Made by a program: the position numbers and the translations under genes. Below the pieces are notes generated by a model. It saw only the letters and a list, made by a program, of their open reading frames with translations, made no database searches and was not told the DNA's origin. Positions 1 through 14,500 of a stretch of 64,000 bases of DNA are shown here, in pieces. Within the stretch, counting starts at the first letter, position 1, and every line of letters starts with the position of its first letter. Source of the stretch: Trichoplusia ni (lineage: Eukaryota > Arthropoda > Insecta > Lepidoptera > Noctuidae); contig NC_039480.1 in the NCBI RefSeq assembly GCF_003590095.1, forward strand, positions 15,663,328-15,727,327, in the 5' to 3' direction.

Positions 1-2552
1 ACGAAAGTTCACACGCTGTACAAAAAAGAGAACCGTCAAATCCACAACAACTGAGAGTCAATAAACTTATACTTATTCTTTCCGAGATAAAGACATCTTC
101 CTATGAATATCCATCCAATCGCCAGTATTAACGCGACCATCGCCGATAGGTACGCCCAAGGCACGATTGCGCGGATTAACGCGTACCTATACGCTCACGA
201 TCATGCAACTCTACTTGAATTGTAAATAATTTCACGGTTCAATGCGTATAAAGTCGAATCTACGCTAGTATAAATTGCCTTAATAGATTTCAGTGAAGCG
301 AAAACAAAGCCTAAGTAATATTGCTTTTTTTCCTGAAAATTCTTAGCTTGGTATGTGCTAAGAAGCAAGAATACAGTTTCGCTAAATATTCCCATTAAAG
401 GGAACAAACAAATTGTTCTCGATTTAATTCAATAACGCGCACTTACTTAATCAGAGAAGCCGTGTTCAGCATCTAGCTTCTGACAAAGAGTAAAATAAGA
501 CAGAACTCCTTGTGGAAATAGTTCATAGACATTAATGTTCTCCCAGGCAAGGAAACGAAACTAAATACTTTTTTTTATCATTTTAGTAGGATTACAAATT
601 AATAGGAGTATACATCAGACCATTAATGCATATTGCGTGAATGAAAACCCTCAGTTATCTAGGCACACTTACATTTTCCTGATAAATATATAGTAATTTG
701 TGTGAAGTCGCCTTTATGGAGACTCTTCCATTTAATCAGATTACGGCGAGATTTTAAATAGGTTCCCTCACTGCCTGCCTTAATTGTATTGATTAAATTT
801 TCATTATTTTTTTGTCTGGTGTTCAGACTTTTAATGAAATTAGGTATCCTGACGGGACAGCGATGAAAAAGATCGCTGGATATTTTTCACATTTTGATTT
901 TTGTATAGAAACGGAGTAAAGATGAAATAAGAAGATTCCAGGAATTTTAAACGAATTCGATCACGTAGCTAGAATTGATGAACCTTGAAGTCACGGAATT
1001 ATTTTAGGACTTCACGAAAAATGTTTTGTCTGAGATTTTATTTGTATAATGTGTAGGCTTATTGAGACTCAATATTAAACTTATTAAATAGAAGAATAAA
1101 TCCAATAATTCTAGCCTCATGGTTCTAACTACCTATTAGATGTATAGGTATCTGGTATAGATACGTCAAACATTATGTTATGAGAAAAATACATTCACAT
1201 GCTACGAGTAGCTTACAGAAATGCAAAAAGTAGCGTACAGTAGCCTCACAACGTCCCATTAACACCAATACATTCATTCTGACAAACAAGTTGTTTAACC
1301 AATGTTTGTTTTTCTCGTTCATTTCCCCATCACATTTGTGTAGCCTTATGTTATGTTGTACATAATGTAGGCCGCTTGCCGCGTCTCCAGTGATTAATGT
1401 TCTACTGTATTTACTATGTGCTAAGCTATTACGTCAAGTGGTTCCAGACATGTTAGAATTTAAGTATGAATACTGTATAATAACTGGTGGCAGGTTTGAG
1501 GCCAACATAAGATTTTTATTTTTTTGTTAAAGAACCAGGCTTGATTTATTCATTTAGTGAATCATATTATTTATTTTATAACATTACATTAGACAAACTT
1601 ACAGCTAATAACAAAGCATGAAAAAGTTTATAGCGGAACTAAAGCCAATTAAAAGTTCCCACCAATAGAATATTTCCAAAAAAAAACAGAAAGTAAAAAC
1701 AATTAATGTTATCGTAATAAATAAAAACCATAATTTTACTTTGTAGATAAATATTTAGTTAAATTTAAAATATACATGAACAACAAAAATTACCTCAACA
1801 TGTGACCCATATTTCAAAAACTACAAATTCTGTTAAACTTCCGCGTGAGCAAAATTCCACGTTTACGTTGTTGGCACACTGAGTCAATTCTCGGCGGGGC
1901 CTTACAAAGTCCCATTCACCATCTGCCTCATATATTCAATTTCGCACTGTTTCACTTAAACTGCCCTCGACGGCTGGAAATTCAATTTTCAAAATTAAGT
2001 CAATGCACCCAACCATGTTTGCTGAATGGGAATTTGAGTATAAATTCCATTTGATTTCTGAAACTACGATGTTCACTTATTTAAATGTATTTTCGCTTGG
2101 TTCTTAAAATTAAATTCTGTGCTTAGCGAAATGTTTTAATGCGTATGCACAAACATAGTTAAAGTGTTACGTATTTGCGATTTGTGTTTGCAATATTATA
2201 TGATACGTTATTAATTAAACGCCACATGTGCTTTTAAACTATATAATGATTTCACGCATTATTACTGTTCTCTCCATTAAAATTTATAGTGGAAATAATT
2301 ACTGGTATTATATTGCTAGATACATTTAAGTTAAACTGGCCAGTAAAAGAAAAAAGTAAAAAAAATCGTATCAAAGCTTTGAGATGACAAATTCTATGAA
2401 TCATTATCATGATCCTGTCTTTTAATAATTTACAAAGAATAACATATTTTCTTCTTATATAAATCACTTTAACTTAGTACCCACCCAACAAATTCACAAT
2501 CGAATTGCTTTCAAAACCCAATTCTATAATAACGTTTTACTCTTGTTTGCAG
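1..2552. other. no gene recognised; AT-rich intron or upstream flank
   Basis: No exon with convincing splice sites or a family match was found here. The next feature, the THSD7-like exon at 2553, begins with a split codon, so at least one earlier coding exon exists. It may lie left of the window or be a short one missed here. The short open frames in this stretch have AT-driven composition and no recognisable protein character. It is most simply a large upstream intron of the THSD7-like gene. Confidence 0.5.
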
Positions 2553-5500
2553 TGCCATCAAACGACGACTACTCTATCTACGTGGGCAGATGGACTGAAT
2601 GCAACCCCCTGGGCGCGGGGGAGCACGCCGCAAGGACTATAGAAAGGTACCCACACAAACATACAACCATACATTCCGCTTTTACCTTCTACCTTTGAGA
2701 ACCAGCTATTATAACAAAAAAGAATATTTAAGATGGTATTTTTCTGTTGATGCTCTTGTGTTTTTAGGTAATACGTACCGTATTATTGAGGTACCGGTGT
2801 CTGTTCGTCTGTCAGTCTGTCACCAGGCTGTATCTCAGGCTGTACCGTGGTAGACACTAAAAATAGAGATCGAAAATCCGCTTTTATTTGTTCGTTTATT
2901 GGTAAAATAGAGGTCCCACTGTAATCGTTTGAAGTAACATTCCTAATAGGGGAAGCGAGATTGCCCTATACGACTTGTGGCGCGCCTTTTACTCACACTA
3001 GCAAAAACCTTTAAGGGGCACTGGTATAACGCAGAAAGTTTTCTCGTCGACTTTCTTATAATGAAAACATCAACAAAATATACAAATAATTTGCTAATAT
3101 AGTGCTAAGACAGTGCTCTTTAGAATTTTAAACGAAATATCGAAAGCAAGTTCTCCATTTTTATTAGTTCATGTAACCAAGGTTTACCTCTTCGTAGGCG
3201 TCAAATCAATACTCGCTCTTATTTTTAGCTACGTTGAGTATTATGAGTTTCCTTCAATAGAAAATGTTTTTAAAAAACCACAATACGTTCACATTACAAT
3301 GAAAATTACGTTTGTTCGTATTGAATTCAAAATCATCCTTGTACTTTAGAAATATATAATTCTAATGATCACATTAAAATAAATAATACCTTAATGAAAC
3401 TATAGATTTTTATTTCCAGTATGCCTGAAAAGGCACTGTAGAAAAGTTATGAAATACATGTGTAAGGACTTCAAACAAAAGCCTTTTCCCAACTATGTTG
3501 GGGTCGGCTTCCAGTCTAACCGGATTCAGCTAAGTACCAGTGCTTTACAAGGAATAATAGGAATATAGTAGGAATACTTTACAAGGAGCGACTGCCTATC
3601 TGACCTCCCAAACCCAGTTATTTGTTTTGTTTATTTTAAAGTTTTCTATCAAGAATATTTTGTTCCATCAGATACATTCGAACGGAGACTGATTCGCTCG
3701 TGCACACCCCCCGTCTTGGTCTGCAGAGACGTCAAGTACAATGTCGCAAGAAGGATGGGAAGTTCGTGGAATCCATGTAAGTTTGTCTGGTGTATTTTAA
3801 TTTAAAAGTATTGTAAATTATAACCTTGAAGGAAACTGTAATTGTATATTTTCGTGGTTAAGACATTTTACGAATGTTTTTAAATGCTCGAGCTCTAAAT
3901 ACTTGCCTCCTACTAATGAAACATATAGGTAATGTAACCAAGCTCATAAGCACTATTACGCTATACGGTACTGAAATTTCGGCTTATAATATTCAAGACT
4001 CCATAGCCAAGAACAACTCCATAACTCAGATTATATCCTGAAATATATCCACTTTAAGAAGTATTATAATAACCTAATTCCTATGTAAAGCGAAATATGT
4101 TAAAATTACCAACTCATAAATTCTCCACACACTGGTGGCGAAATGTTTCATTATTCACATTTTGTGAAAGAACTTTTATATTCTGAAAGTTAGTGGATCA
4201 AGCAGTTCAAGGCTTGCATTCTTACGACAGTTCGGAAAGTGGGTCAGCACGTACCCTTATTGATCTAATCCACTTGGCCGTATAAAAAGTTTATGATATG
4301 AGTTATGGCGACGAAGAATGCTGCATTTTTCATCTCAACGTCACGTGACCGTGTCAAAAGAGGTTTAATAATAAGGTTATATATTTATCTGAGATGTCAT
4401 ATCTAGTAGCCGGTATTAAGTGAAATGATCGGTTTTCTGTACCTACTTGGACTCTTAGCATTTATAAAAGGTTCTTAGGTTAGTCGTTTGTTATGATTTT
4501 ATTTAATTATCGAAATATATCTTAATGCTACAGTTGATGTATGTTCAGGTACTGCGGAAATGCGCTTGCCCAAATAGGCACAGCTCGCGTGTGCGTTATC
4601 AAAGAAGACTGCGTATTGGCTGAGTGGCTGCCATGGAGACCAAGACCAGATGGCGCCCTCGTGAGGACTCGGAGACTGAAACGATTACCACAAGGTTTGT
4701 ACTTTACAATAATACTTACTAGTATTCTTTACCACACTTTATACTGTTTATTTTTTCTCAAACTTTATTTCTCCTAACCTTTATTGCTGTGAACATTTTA
4801 CTTAAACCAAACGATAATTTTCAGGGGCATGACTTGAGAAAGTTAAATCATAAAGAGTGTTTTATGTGACATCCATGTATTTACATCAGGTAGAGTCAGT
4901 TTAACCGTGACGAATTTTAATCTAGTCCTTAATTAATTCAGGAGGTGGCAAGGAATGCGACGTGGTGGAGGAAGTAAGGCCTGCTGCACTAGAGGCCAGC
5001 GCTCATTGGACCCCGGGGCCGTGGGGCCCTTGCCGAGTTGCTATCGAAATAGGACATGCTACTACTTTACCTGGTAAGCAAAGCATGGTGTGAAGACAAT
5101 AGGTCATGACTCACTTGAATTCGATCAGATTATAATTCAGAATGTTTAACAAGATCGCATGTTCATTGGAATTAAGACAAAGGCACTTTTTTTTGCTTTT
5201 TCAAAATCAGACATACATTGAGTTTTTTAGATTTCAATGAATTACACTCAGACTTACATTACCAAAGTAGCTTAATTTTGATGAGTAATGGTAAGCATCG
5301 TCATTACCATTGTTGCAATTCTTTTGAATCAAATGATTAACTACCATAATTACCAGAACTTGATAAACTTCACAAAGATTTAGTACCTTTGTGAAGTTTA
5401 ATCAAGTTCAATCAAAGAGATAATGATATTACGGATAAAAGAACATTAATAATAAATTATTTTATTGGTTCTACAATTTCAAAATCAAGCTTCTCACTAG

Positions 5501-8500
5501 CAGTTAATTTGTTCAACTAGTGACGTAATTCCTATATATTATGTATTTTCTTTAAACTTTACTATAAGGGTAAAAACGGTAAAAACGGTGAAAAAAATCG
5601 CGTTTAACAAAACCTCTTTAATCTAAACAGATGCCCCAGACAATGATGATGATGCTGATGACAATGACGCGATATACGATGACGACGATGACGAAGATGA
5701 CGACGCTGAGGACGAAGGCAAGGCGGCGCGGGACGCGGGCTGCGGGGGAGGGGTACAGCGGCGTGACGCGACCTGCGTGCGCGCTGACGGGAGAGCCCTA
5801 CACCCTGCCCAATGTGCTCATGCGCCCATGCCGACATTAGTGCAGCCCTGCGAGGTAAATGTTTATGCTGTTGCTTTTGATAACCACAGTTGTATGTACT
5901 ATAAAAGACTTAGATCATATTATGAACACTGCATCTGTGAAAACAGAATTAACAATGTTATTAAAAGAAGAGTCAATTAAAAAATATGAAATTTCACTTC
6001 CGATGAATTGCCATGAGCTGGAAACATTGTCTATATTACTTTTTCTTTGTATGTAGGGAAACTGTTTTTATGATGTTGGATGATAAGGTGGTCTGTTTTA
6101 ACCTTGTTCTGTTGTACACTAAATCTACCGTAGTCTACAGTCATGATCATATCCTATAAAAATCGAATAATGACTCACGTCTAAAATTCATGAGCTACAA
6201 CGAAGGTCAAAAACTAAATTTGGTGACTCATAGATTGATTCAAGCTAACTATAATTTGATAATAATTTAATTGAACTTTGAAGTAAACTGTTCTGTGAGG
6301 AATGTGGTGAGTCATATGAGTCGTAATAATTATGGAAGTAAATTAATTTTATACAATTTTGTTTGAAGGTCCCATGTCCACGTGACTGTGAAGTTGGAGA
6401 ATGGGGAGAGTGGGGTGCTTGTCAACCGACCGACGGATGCCCATTGTATCCCGTACAACAGCTTACTACTACTGGTAGGTAGTATACGTAAAAACCCTGC
6501 AATACCTCTGACTAAATCCAAAACGATTTTTAATACGCCTGTATACGCACCACAACTGGGCACAAGCCGGTTTCCGTTAAGGGAAGATGAGCATTGATCA
6601 CCACGCCAAGTCATTGCAGGTTGGCGATTTCAGATTCCAATCTTTGAAATCCAGCTTTCTCAGGATTTTCTCCTTCACCGTAGTGTAGTTATACTACAAG
6701 TACATATAACTTTGCAAAGTGTATTTGCCTGCGTTGGGATCGAACCTGCACCTCGTCCATACAAATCCATGCATAAAACTACGAGGCCGCCATTTAAACC
6801 AATCAATCATAGCCTAAATCGTCTTGTAATTCAGGTTACAGCGTTCGTCGTCGTCGAGTGATATCAGCAGCGTCAGGTGGTGGAGCGCCTTGCCCACCTC
6901 TAGAAGAGAAGAGAACCTGCAGCACTCCTCGCTGTGCGTCCTGGAAGGCGCTGCCGTGGGGACCCTGCGTGTTGTCCCAGCCTCACACGTCTTGTGGCCC
7001 GGGGAAGAGGAGCCGAGAGCTTAGATGTGTTGGACATGATGGGGTGAGGGACTATTCTAAATCTAAGTAATAGTCTAATTTTTTACTTACTATAATAAGC
7101 CTGGGAAAACATTTGCGATCATATAACACTCCAAATCGATTCGAAGGTGGTCGACCGGTCATGAATTATGGTCATCCTAATACAGCTAATCCTAATGCAC
7201 CAGCCGGAATCTTTTATGACGTACTCATAAACTTCGTACTCGTACGAAAAACAAATACAACACTATACATAATTAATTTCGCTACAGAAGGAAGCTCAGC
7301 GTGCATGGTGCAGCGGCACGGGCGCGCCTCCTCGCAGCGAGAGGTGCCGCATCGCGTGCGCCGGCGACTGTGTGGTGTCCTCCTGGGCGGCATGGTCTAA
7401 GTGCTCGGCGCCGTGCGCGGCCGCCGCACACCCACGACCGTTCCGGACGAGGCGGCGGCACATACTGGCTCATGCTTCTCCCAGTAAGTTGAACTTTACA
7501 GTATTGAATGTAAATGGGTTTTTACAGATTGAGTGTAATTGGGAAGTTTACCTGCCCGCTCGGAAACTCTAAAAGTCCCAAGAGGAAGTTCTCCTCTCTA
7601 GCCTTTGCATCTATCAGTTGATGTCTACTCCTGCAGGATTTCATAATTACAGAAACAATTAATTAAAGGAATTATTTCGTTGAAATAAAATGCTGAAAAT
7701 ATTTTTATACATCTTAATAGAAAAAAAGTGGTTATACTAATAGAACAAATGTCTATTTTTATTGCAGATGGCTGGCCATGTCCTCCAGAAGATCAGCTAA
7801 TACAGAACGAGACTTGCAATACTCATGCGTGTGCAACATACTCATGGCTCGCTACACCCTGGGGTCCATGCGAACGTAGGCGACAAGACTTCACACCGGT
7901 CAATAACTACACCGAACTATTGGTATGAGAAAAAATAAAATAAACGTATAAATTAATCATTTTATTCAATAATTATTCTCATTATCCTTCCACACTTAAA
8001 CATTGCAGGATGGAGAAATGTACAATGAAAGCGATGATGAAGAGCCATGCATAGAGGAAGGCGAGATGGTGCGAGACGTGATGTGCGTTCAGAATAACGC
8101 GGATGTTGTCCGAGAGGCTCTGTGAGTACCCTGTACCGGGTTTTTAATATATCTATGCCTTTACCTGATTAATCGCCAAGCAAAGATATTTGGACTAATT
8201 GCTATGCTTTCACGTTCGTTAAAAATAAATACCTTTACCTCTACTCAACTGCTAAATTGTAATATCACAGGTGCGCTCCCCTACGGCGTCCAGCATCCCG
8301 CCGAGCTTGTACAGTGAGATGTCGACGTGGGTGCAAAGTCGAAGCTTGGATGCCGTGGTCACCTTGTCCGAATACTTGCGGTAATTAATTTACTTTCATT
8401 TTTTTTTTACCCGAGTTCCTCTTACATAATTACACTATATTTTTGCCCATGTAGGGCAATTCCATTATGAAGGTTTCCGGTTGGGTCCGAAGCTAGACTT

Positions 8501-11500
8501 TCAATCCAGATAAACCGTTGCAACATTTACCTAAGTTTGATCACGTACTGTTTCCTCCAGAGCCAGGCAAGCAGGTCCGCGTGCGCGTGGTTGTAGGCGG
8601 GCCGAGCTGTGGTTCACGCATGGAGACACGCGCGTGCCCGGTGTCGCGCACGTGCCGCGCGCGCGACGCCGCCTGGGTGCCCGGCGACTGGAGCACGTGC
8701 CGCCTGCCGCCCGCGCAGCGCTGCGGGGAGGGATACCGCATACGGAGTAAGGACACACTTAATAGACTGAAATATACAGACGTAAAAGATAACGCTGATT
8801 GCTTAAACCGCATCATATTTTCTTCTAGATTTTATTTTTAATTTGCACTAATAAATCTTATTATTTTTAAAGGTGCAATAGGAAGAAATGATTTTTTTCT
8901 TTCATATATTAGAGCTAATGAATTGCAAAATACAAAAAATAGGGGAAAGTAATTAAGAACGGTGGTCAGGTGAATCGTACATGGCACCGTTGATTGGACT
9001 TACAAAGTATCGTCATTGAAGAAGGCTCTCTCTTTTGCTAATAGATAGGCTTCAATAGGTTAATAATCGTAACGTTCTAGGTATCTGGTGTGGCTCTGAA
9101 TCGCATCGCGTAGAAGCCGGCGCGTGCGCTGGTTTGCTGATCCCTCGCAGTGTCGCAGCGTGTCGCGTCACATGCGAACACACCGCCCCCGTGACTTGTG
9201 GTCTTATATGTGCCGATCCTCTCAAGTAAGTTCCTTGAACTAAGAGAAAATGGATACTACGAGTGGTACTTGGCTTAGTCTAAAATCGAGAGTTATGTCG
9301 TTAAACGGAATAAAATATATTGTAATTTTTTCAGGTATTTAGACGCTTCTGATCCGGACATCCCGAACTGCGTTTGCAAAAATGTTTCCTTGGAACTGTT
9401 GCCATCTGACTCCGACTGCATCCTTCCTCCTGGGTAAGAAAACTCTTTGATTACACATTATATACCCTAGAAAAACGATCTTTTGATAACTGAATATTCA
9501 CATATTCATGGCCAACAGAATGGAGTGCGGTGAAGGCAGGTCGCTAAGAGCAGCCAGGTGCATGGTGGGAGGACGAGATGTGCCCATGGATGTCTGCAAG
9601 AAATATCATCCACTTACCGGTAAACATTTTTAACAGCCAACATTTTATATATTTGAATACCATCGTTTATTTACAGTAGGTACTACTTAATCAGTCTTTT
9701 AAAGATTATTTTTTGCGGTTGGTGTTTGTATAATTCAAGTCACAATCATTGCTATGACCGTTAATTCAAAAAAAGGCCTTTTAGTAAGAAAAGTAGTTCT
9801 TCACATAAAATCACTTCTTCCATACATTCTCCCAATACTTACGACCTTTACGTGACCTCAGGTCCAAGTCGTGTCCGCGAGGCATCAACAGACGGCTACT
9901 CGTACGACGTCGAGTTCCCGTCGCTCTTGCGCGGCGCGTGCAGCGTGCGCTGCGCCCGCGACTGTGCTGTGGGAGAGTGGGGCGAGTGGGGACCGTGCGC
10001 GTCTGAACCTGGGTCTAGGGCGGCCTTCCGGTTCCGTACCAGGTATGCTATTCTATATAAGTAGCTTTTGTTAGCCATGTTATTTACAATTTCGAAGTGT
10101 AATGGCACGCGCGTTGCTTTTACAATCGGGAGTGGGCGATGAGATTAATCGTTTCGTACCTAAAAGTAAAAAGCGGAACCCTATTACTGAGGCTCCGCTG
10201 TCTACCCGTCACCAGGCTGTATATAAAATTTCACGGAATATTTATTTCTGTGATAAAAACCAATGGCAAAAAGGATGATGATGATGATTTAATCATATCC
10301 TATTATCAGGGAGGTGATAGAGGAGGGTTCTGCGGGAGGACGCGAGTGCGGCGCCACGCTGCAGCGCGCGACGTGCGCCGTGCTGGAGCCGCGCTGGGCG
10401 CTCGGCGAGTGGAGCGTGTGCGCGCCACCGCGCTCGCTCTGCGGCCGCGCCATCATCAACAGGACGGTCACGTTAGTATACATAGAGATTGTGTGATACA
10501 ATAGTATCGTGTATAAGGATGAAGGTTTGGAGGAAATGGGCGGGAGAGTCAGTTTTTGAAGTTTTATTCTACTGACACTCGATCTCGACACAGAGTATTC
10601 ACTCATTCAGAGCAGTGGATTTTACGTCCTCATTTGAAATATATTCCACCACACTTCCAAGTTCAACTATTATTTTTACTTAACTTGTCAATCTGCGGCT
10701 CATCGAGAAGATACCATAATTATTAGATGTTACTTCAATATTGCAACTTTGTAATTAATGCTGGGTTTGTTCCACAGTTGTGTGGATGGGTCAGGCGCGA
10801 CCCTGCCCGAGGCGGCGTGCGAGGCAGCGGGTGCCGGCCCGGCTGCATCACGTGACGCCACCTGCCGTGCGCCCTGCCCCCGGGACTGCGTTGTCAGCTC
10901 CTGGTCCGAGTGGAGCCCCTGCGAACAGGTGCCTACTTCTAATCACCAAATCAATTACAATAGCAACTTTTCACGCTAAGTCGGCTGTGCTTTTAACAGC
11001 ACAGCCGACTTTTAACAACAATCATGAGAACCTCTTATATTTTGTGTCCAAATTATAACCAACCTCAAGTAACTTAAATTCGAGGAGTGTCGGAGATTTA
11101 AAATGTGTTTTAACCTTATCGCCCTTGAAACGGTCCTGTGACCCAAATCATTAGTTATTACGTTACTATTTTCTCTAATTTAGTTTTCTAACACTTTTAT
11201 CCCATACTTATCTTCCAGACAAAATGGGGTGGACGTCGGGATAGGACTCGAGTGGTGCTCCGGCCCGCTGATGACGGTGGCTCTCCCTGCCCTCATCTTG
11301 TTGGGGCAGAGCCCTGCGCTCCACATGCCTACTCCTGGCACGTTGCACCCTGGGATGATTGCCAGCCTCTAGGTAAACTTAAACTCTTTATATATGTACA
11401 TTTCTTGGATCTCAAAGTACAAGGTATAAGTCTAAACCCAATTTTATTTTCAGGTGGTTCTCCGTGTGGTGAAGGCACCAAGAAGAGGGCTGTTAGATGT

Positions 11501-14500
11501 CTGCGAAGTGATGGAGTTTTCGTCAACGATTCATACTGTCCTGTAAGTATCCACCTTATCTTCTTGAATTTTTTGCCTGTAGTTGTGGTACACCCCAAAA
11601 AACTCACCCGAAATGGCTTGTATTCTAAATCCTCAATAATTTTCTGATTGATTTGTTAAAATCGTTGTTATTCAGAACACAACGGCAACTGAAGCTAAAG
11701 AGTCGTGGTGCTATGTGCCGTGCGGTGTGGACTGTGAGCTGAGCGAGTGGGGCGCCTGGGACAGCAGCGCGTGCTCTTGTGGCGACGCGCACTCCGCTAG
11801 ACATATGCGGCGCACCAGGTAACTTATACTAAGTCTACTAACTCATTTGTACGAAATAAGCATTGTTATGGTCAGGAAAATGCTCAACCTGCGCATTCAG
11901 GTAAACTCTTATACCGTCTAACCTAATCTATTCCCATTTATTTATCTTGGGGCCATCAACATAGGCTGTAGGAAACTTTATGTACGAAATACACTTTATG
12001 TACAAAATGCACTTATTGTTCTTCTTTATTACAAGCTCATTGAAGCCTAAAAATGAGTTCGAATTCTAGCTCAACACCCAATTCACATACTTCTACTAGG
12101 TTCTAAGGAGTCCATTTACATTTACCTAAATCGTTATTTTAATTGTTAAAAGCATAAAACTTCCACTGAACACTATTCTAATTGTTAGAAATAGTAAATA
12201 GATCCGAATCACCAGTATGTTTTTACATAACAGGCAGCACCTGACAGCGGCGGTATGGCCGGGCCGTGCCTGCCCGCCCACCGAGCAGCGGGCGCCGTGT
12301 CCCCGCGATCCTTGCCTCAGACTTGTCGCTAGACCTTCCCTAGGGTGCCACATACAGGTAAATAATGAGGTAATGTGGATGATTTCTTTGCTTTTTATTT
12401 ATTAAAGGTTCAGCTTTTGCGAACAGATAATCTTTGTTATGGGATTACAGGACAATTACCTATACATTGCAAGTTTACACAAAAATATTTTTTGTTTAGA
12501 TTCGACATAAAACATGCATGTACGCATATGTACAATTTTCTCACACTGTTTACTACAATTTATGTTTGATTTCATACTTCATTGTCGGAGATAAAAGATT
12601 TTTGACGAAAAAAGTTGCCTAATCCTTAATATCATCATTGGTAATGATCTTAAGAGCCACCATGGAAACCGGTCGGCTCAAGCGTCATTTTAAATCAAGA
12701 AAAGCTTGAAACGTCTCTCTTATCTACTGAATGACGTCTGATCCCTGTTCAGCAGACATCAGCGGGCGCGGAGGCGGAGCGCGCGTGCGGGTGGGGTGTG
12801 AAGGTGTCACACGCGCGCTGCGAGCTGGCCGGCGCCGGGGATGACTCCACCGAGGCGTTCCTGCAGCCCTGGCGCTGCGCCGCTGTGCTGCCCGGCAGGA
12901 TCGTCGCACCGCCTATGCATTACCAGGTACAGTAGTACTGCATGTTCGGGTGAGACTTAAACTTGGCTCGACACGCTACCCCGTGTCTAGATTGAGTGGT
13001 AGAGGTTTTGATTTTTAAGTTAATGAATTAAGAGTAAAGAGGTTTGTAGTTTCTAATTTATCAAGATTAACCTATGACTGTAAAATTGCTAGAAAGTAGC
13101 TCTACTTTCGAGCTTTCAAATTCTAAAAAAATATAAGGACTAATGGGACCGGTACAATTTTATGCGGATTTTGAATTTTATGAGACCACAAGTACTCCAT
13201 AAAAAAACTAAGGTTTATTTAATATTTCGACGCCAAAAGGTTATTTAATTATATTTACTGCATTGATAAGCATCTATCTTTTCAGGAGGACGAAGTATGC
13301 GAGGTGGAGTGCGGTTGCAAGCAGTCGGAATCGGGTCAGCCTGGCCCGTGGGGAGCGTGGGGCGCCTGCCGCGGCGGGGCGCGATCGCGCACGCGACAGC
13401 TGCTCGTGCCCGCCAGGAGGGCCTGCAGCATCCCATCCAGGTACCAGTGCCTTGATGTATAGCTTCAACATTTTTAAACAAACTTCTGTTTTGTGGGTGG
13501 ATTATAGGATTGCCATTATAAAAGCGAGACGGCGCACTACAATTCATGCTATGGTATTTTTTTCGACAGTAGCAATAACCCTACTGCTTTAATAGCTAGT
13601 AGCTTCCGAAGCCTAGGTGATCGTCCCTAGGCTGCGGAATGAATTCTAAAATGTCTAAACCACAAACAAAATTACGACTTCCTCTTATTTCAATTAACTT
13701 AAGCTAATGTTATTTCTTTGCCACGCTATAAAATCACTGCCAAATTATTATTTTTTTTAAATTACACACACTTTTCTTCCTAAAACATTTGATCACACCA
13801 AATAATATTATTCAGATACGTGACTATTGAATGGGCGAACTGCACCGGCGAGATGGACGAGATCCCCGACCTGCTTGCGGTGGAGCCGCGCGACGACAAG
13901 CCGCGCCTCGCCTCCAACCAGGACGTCTACCACGACGGATACATAGGTAACACGCCAAATACCATACTTAACTGCAAGCGGGCTGAGAAGATGTGACTTG
14001 TATGAAACCCCCCGCGACTCAAGAATTAAACGTAGTACGGGAGTCGTGTTAAAAAAGAAAAAGAAATGCCTTAACAATAATTTGGGAATCGATTACTGCT
14101 GTATCCCAGTGATCTACATAGGCATTTTTCCGTATTAGGGAATGCCTGAGATGTAGGTTCATATCGAAAATCTAATCTACTTTACTACTTCTATGTACTG
14201 GAGATCGCGAGACAAATCGCTTATTTAAAATTTTGACAATTAATTACTTTAATAATTTTGATTGTCTGTTGTCCAGAGGGCAGCACCTCGGTTCTGGCTG
14301 TGGTGTGGACGGCAACCATCGTGCTCAGCTTCTACGGAGCATACATGCTGTACCGCGGATTTATCAGGTAACCTAAAAATCTATTATTCATATTCTTGCC
14401 AATACGCGACGCAAAAATGTCTATTAAAATCACGTTTTTAGTCCAAAAAATATTTTTAATTTAAATTTGTCTTCATAATTTCAGATGCCTGAGGAGTAGA

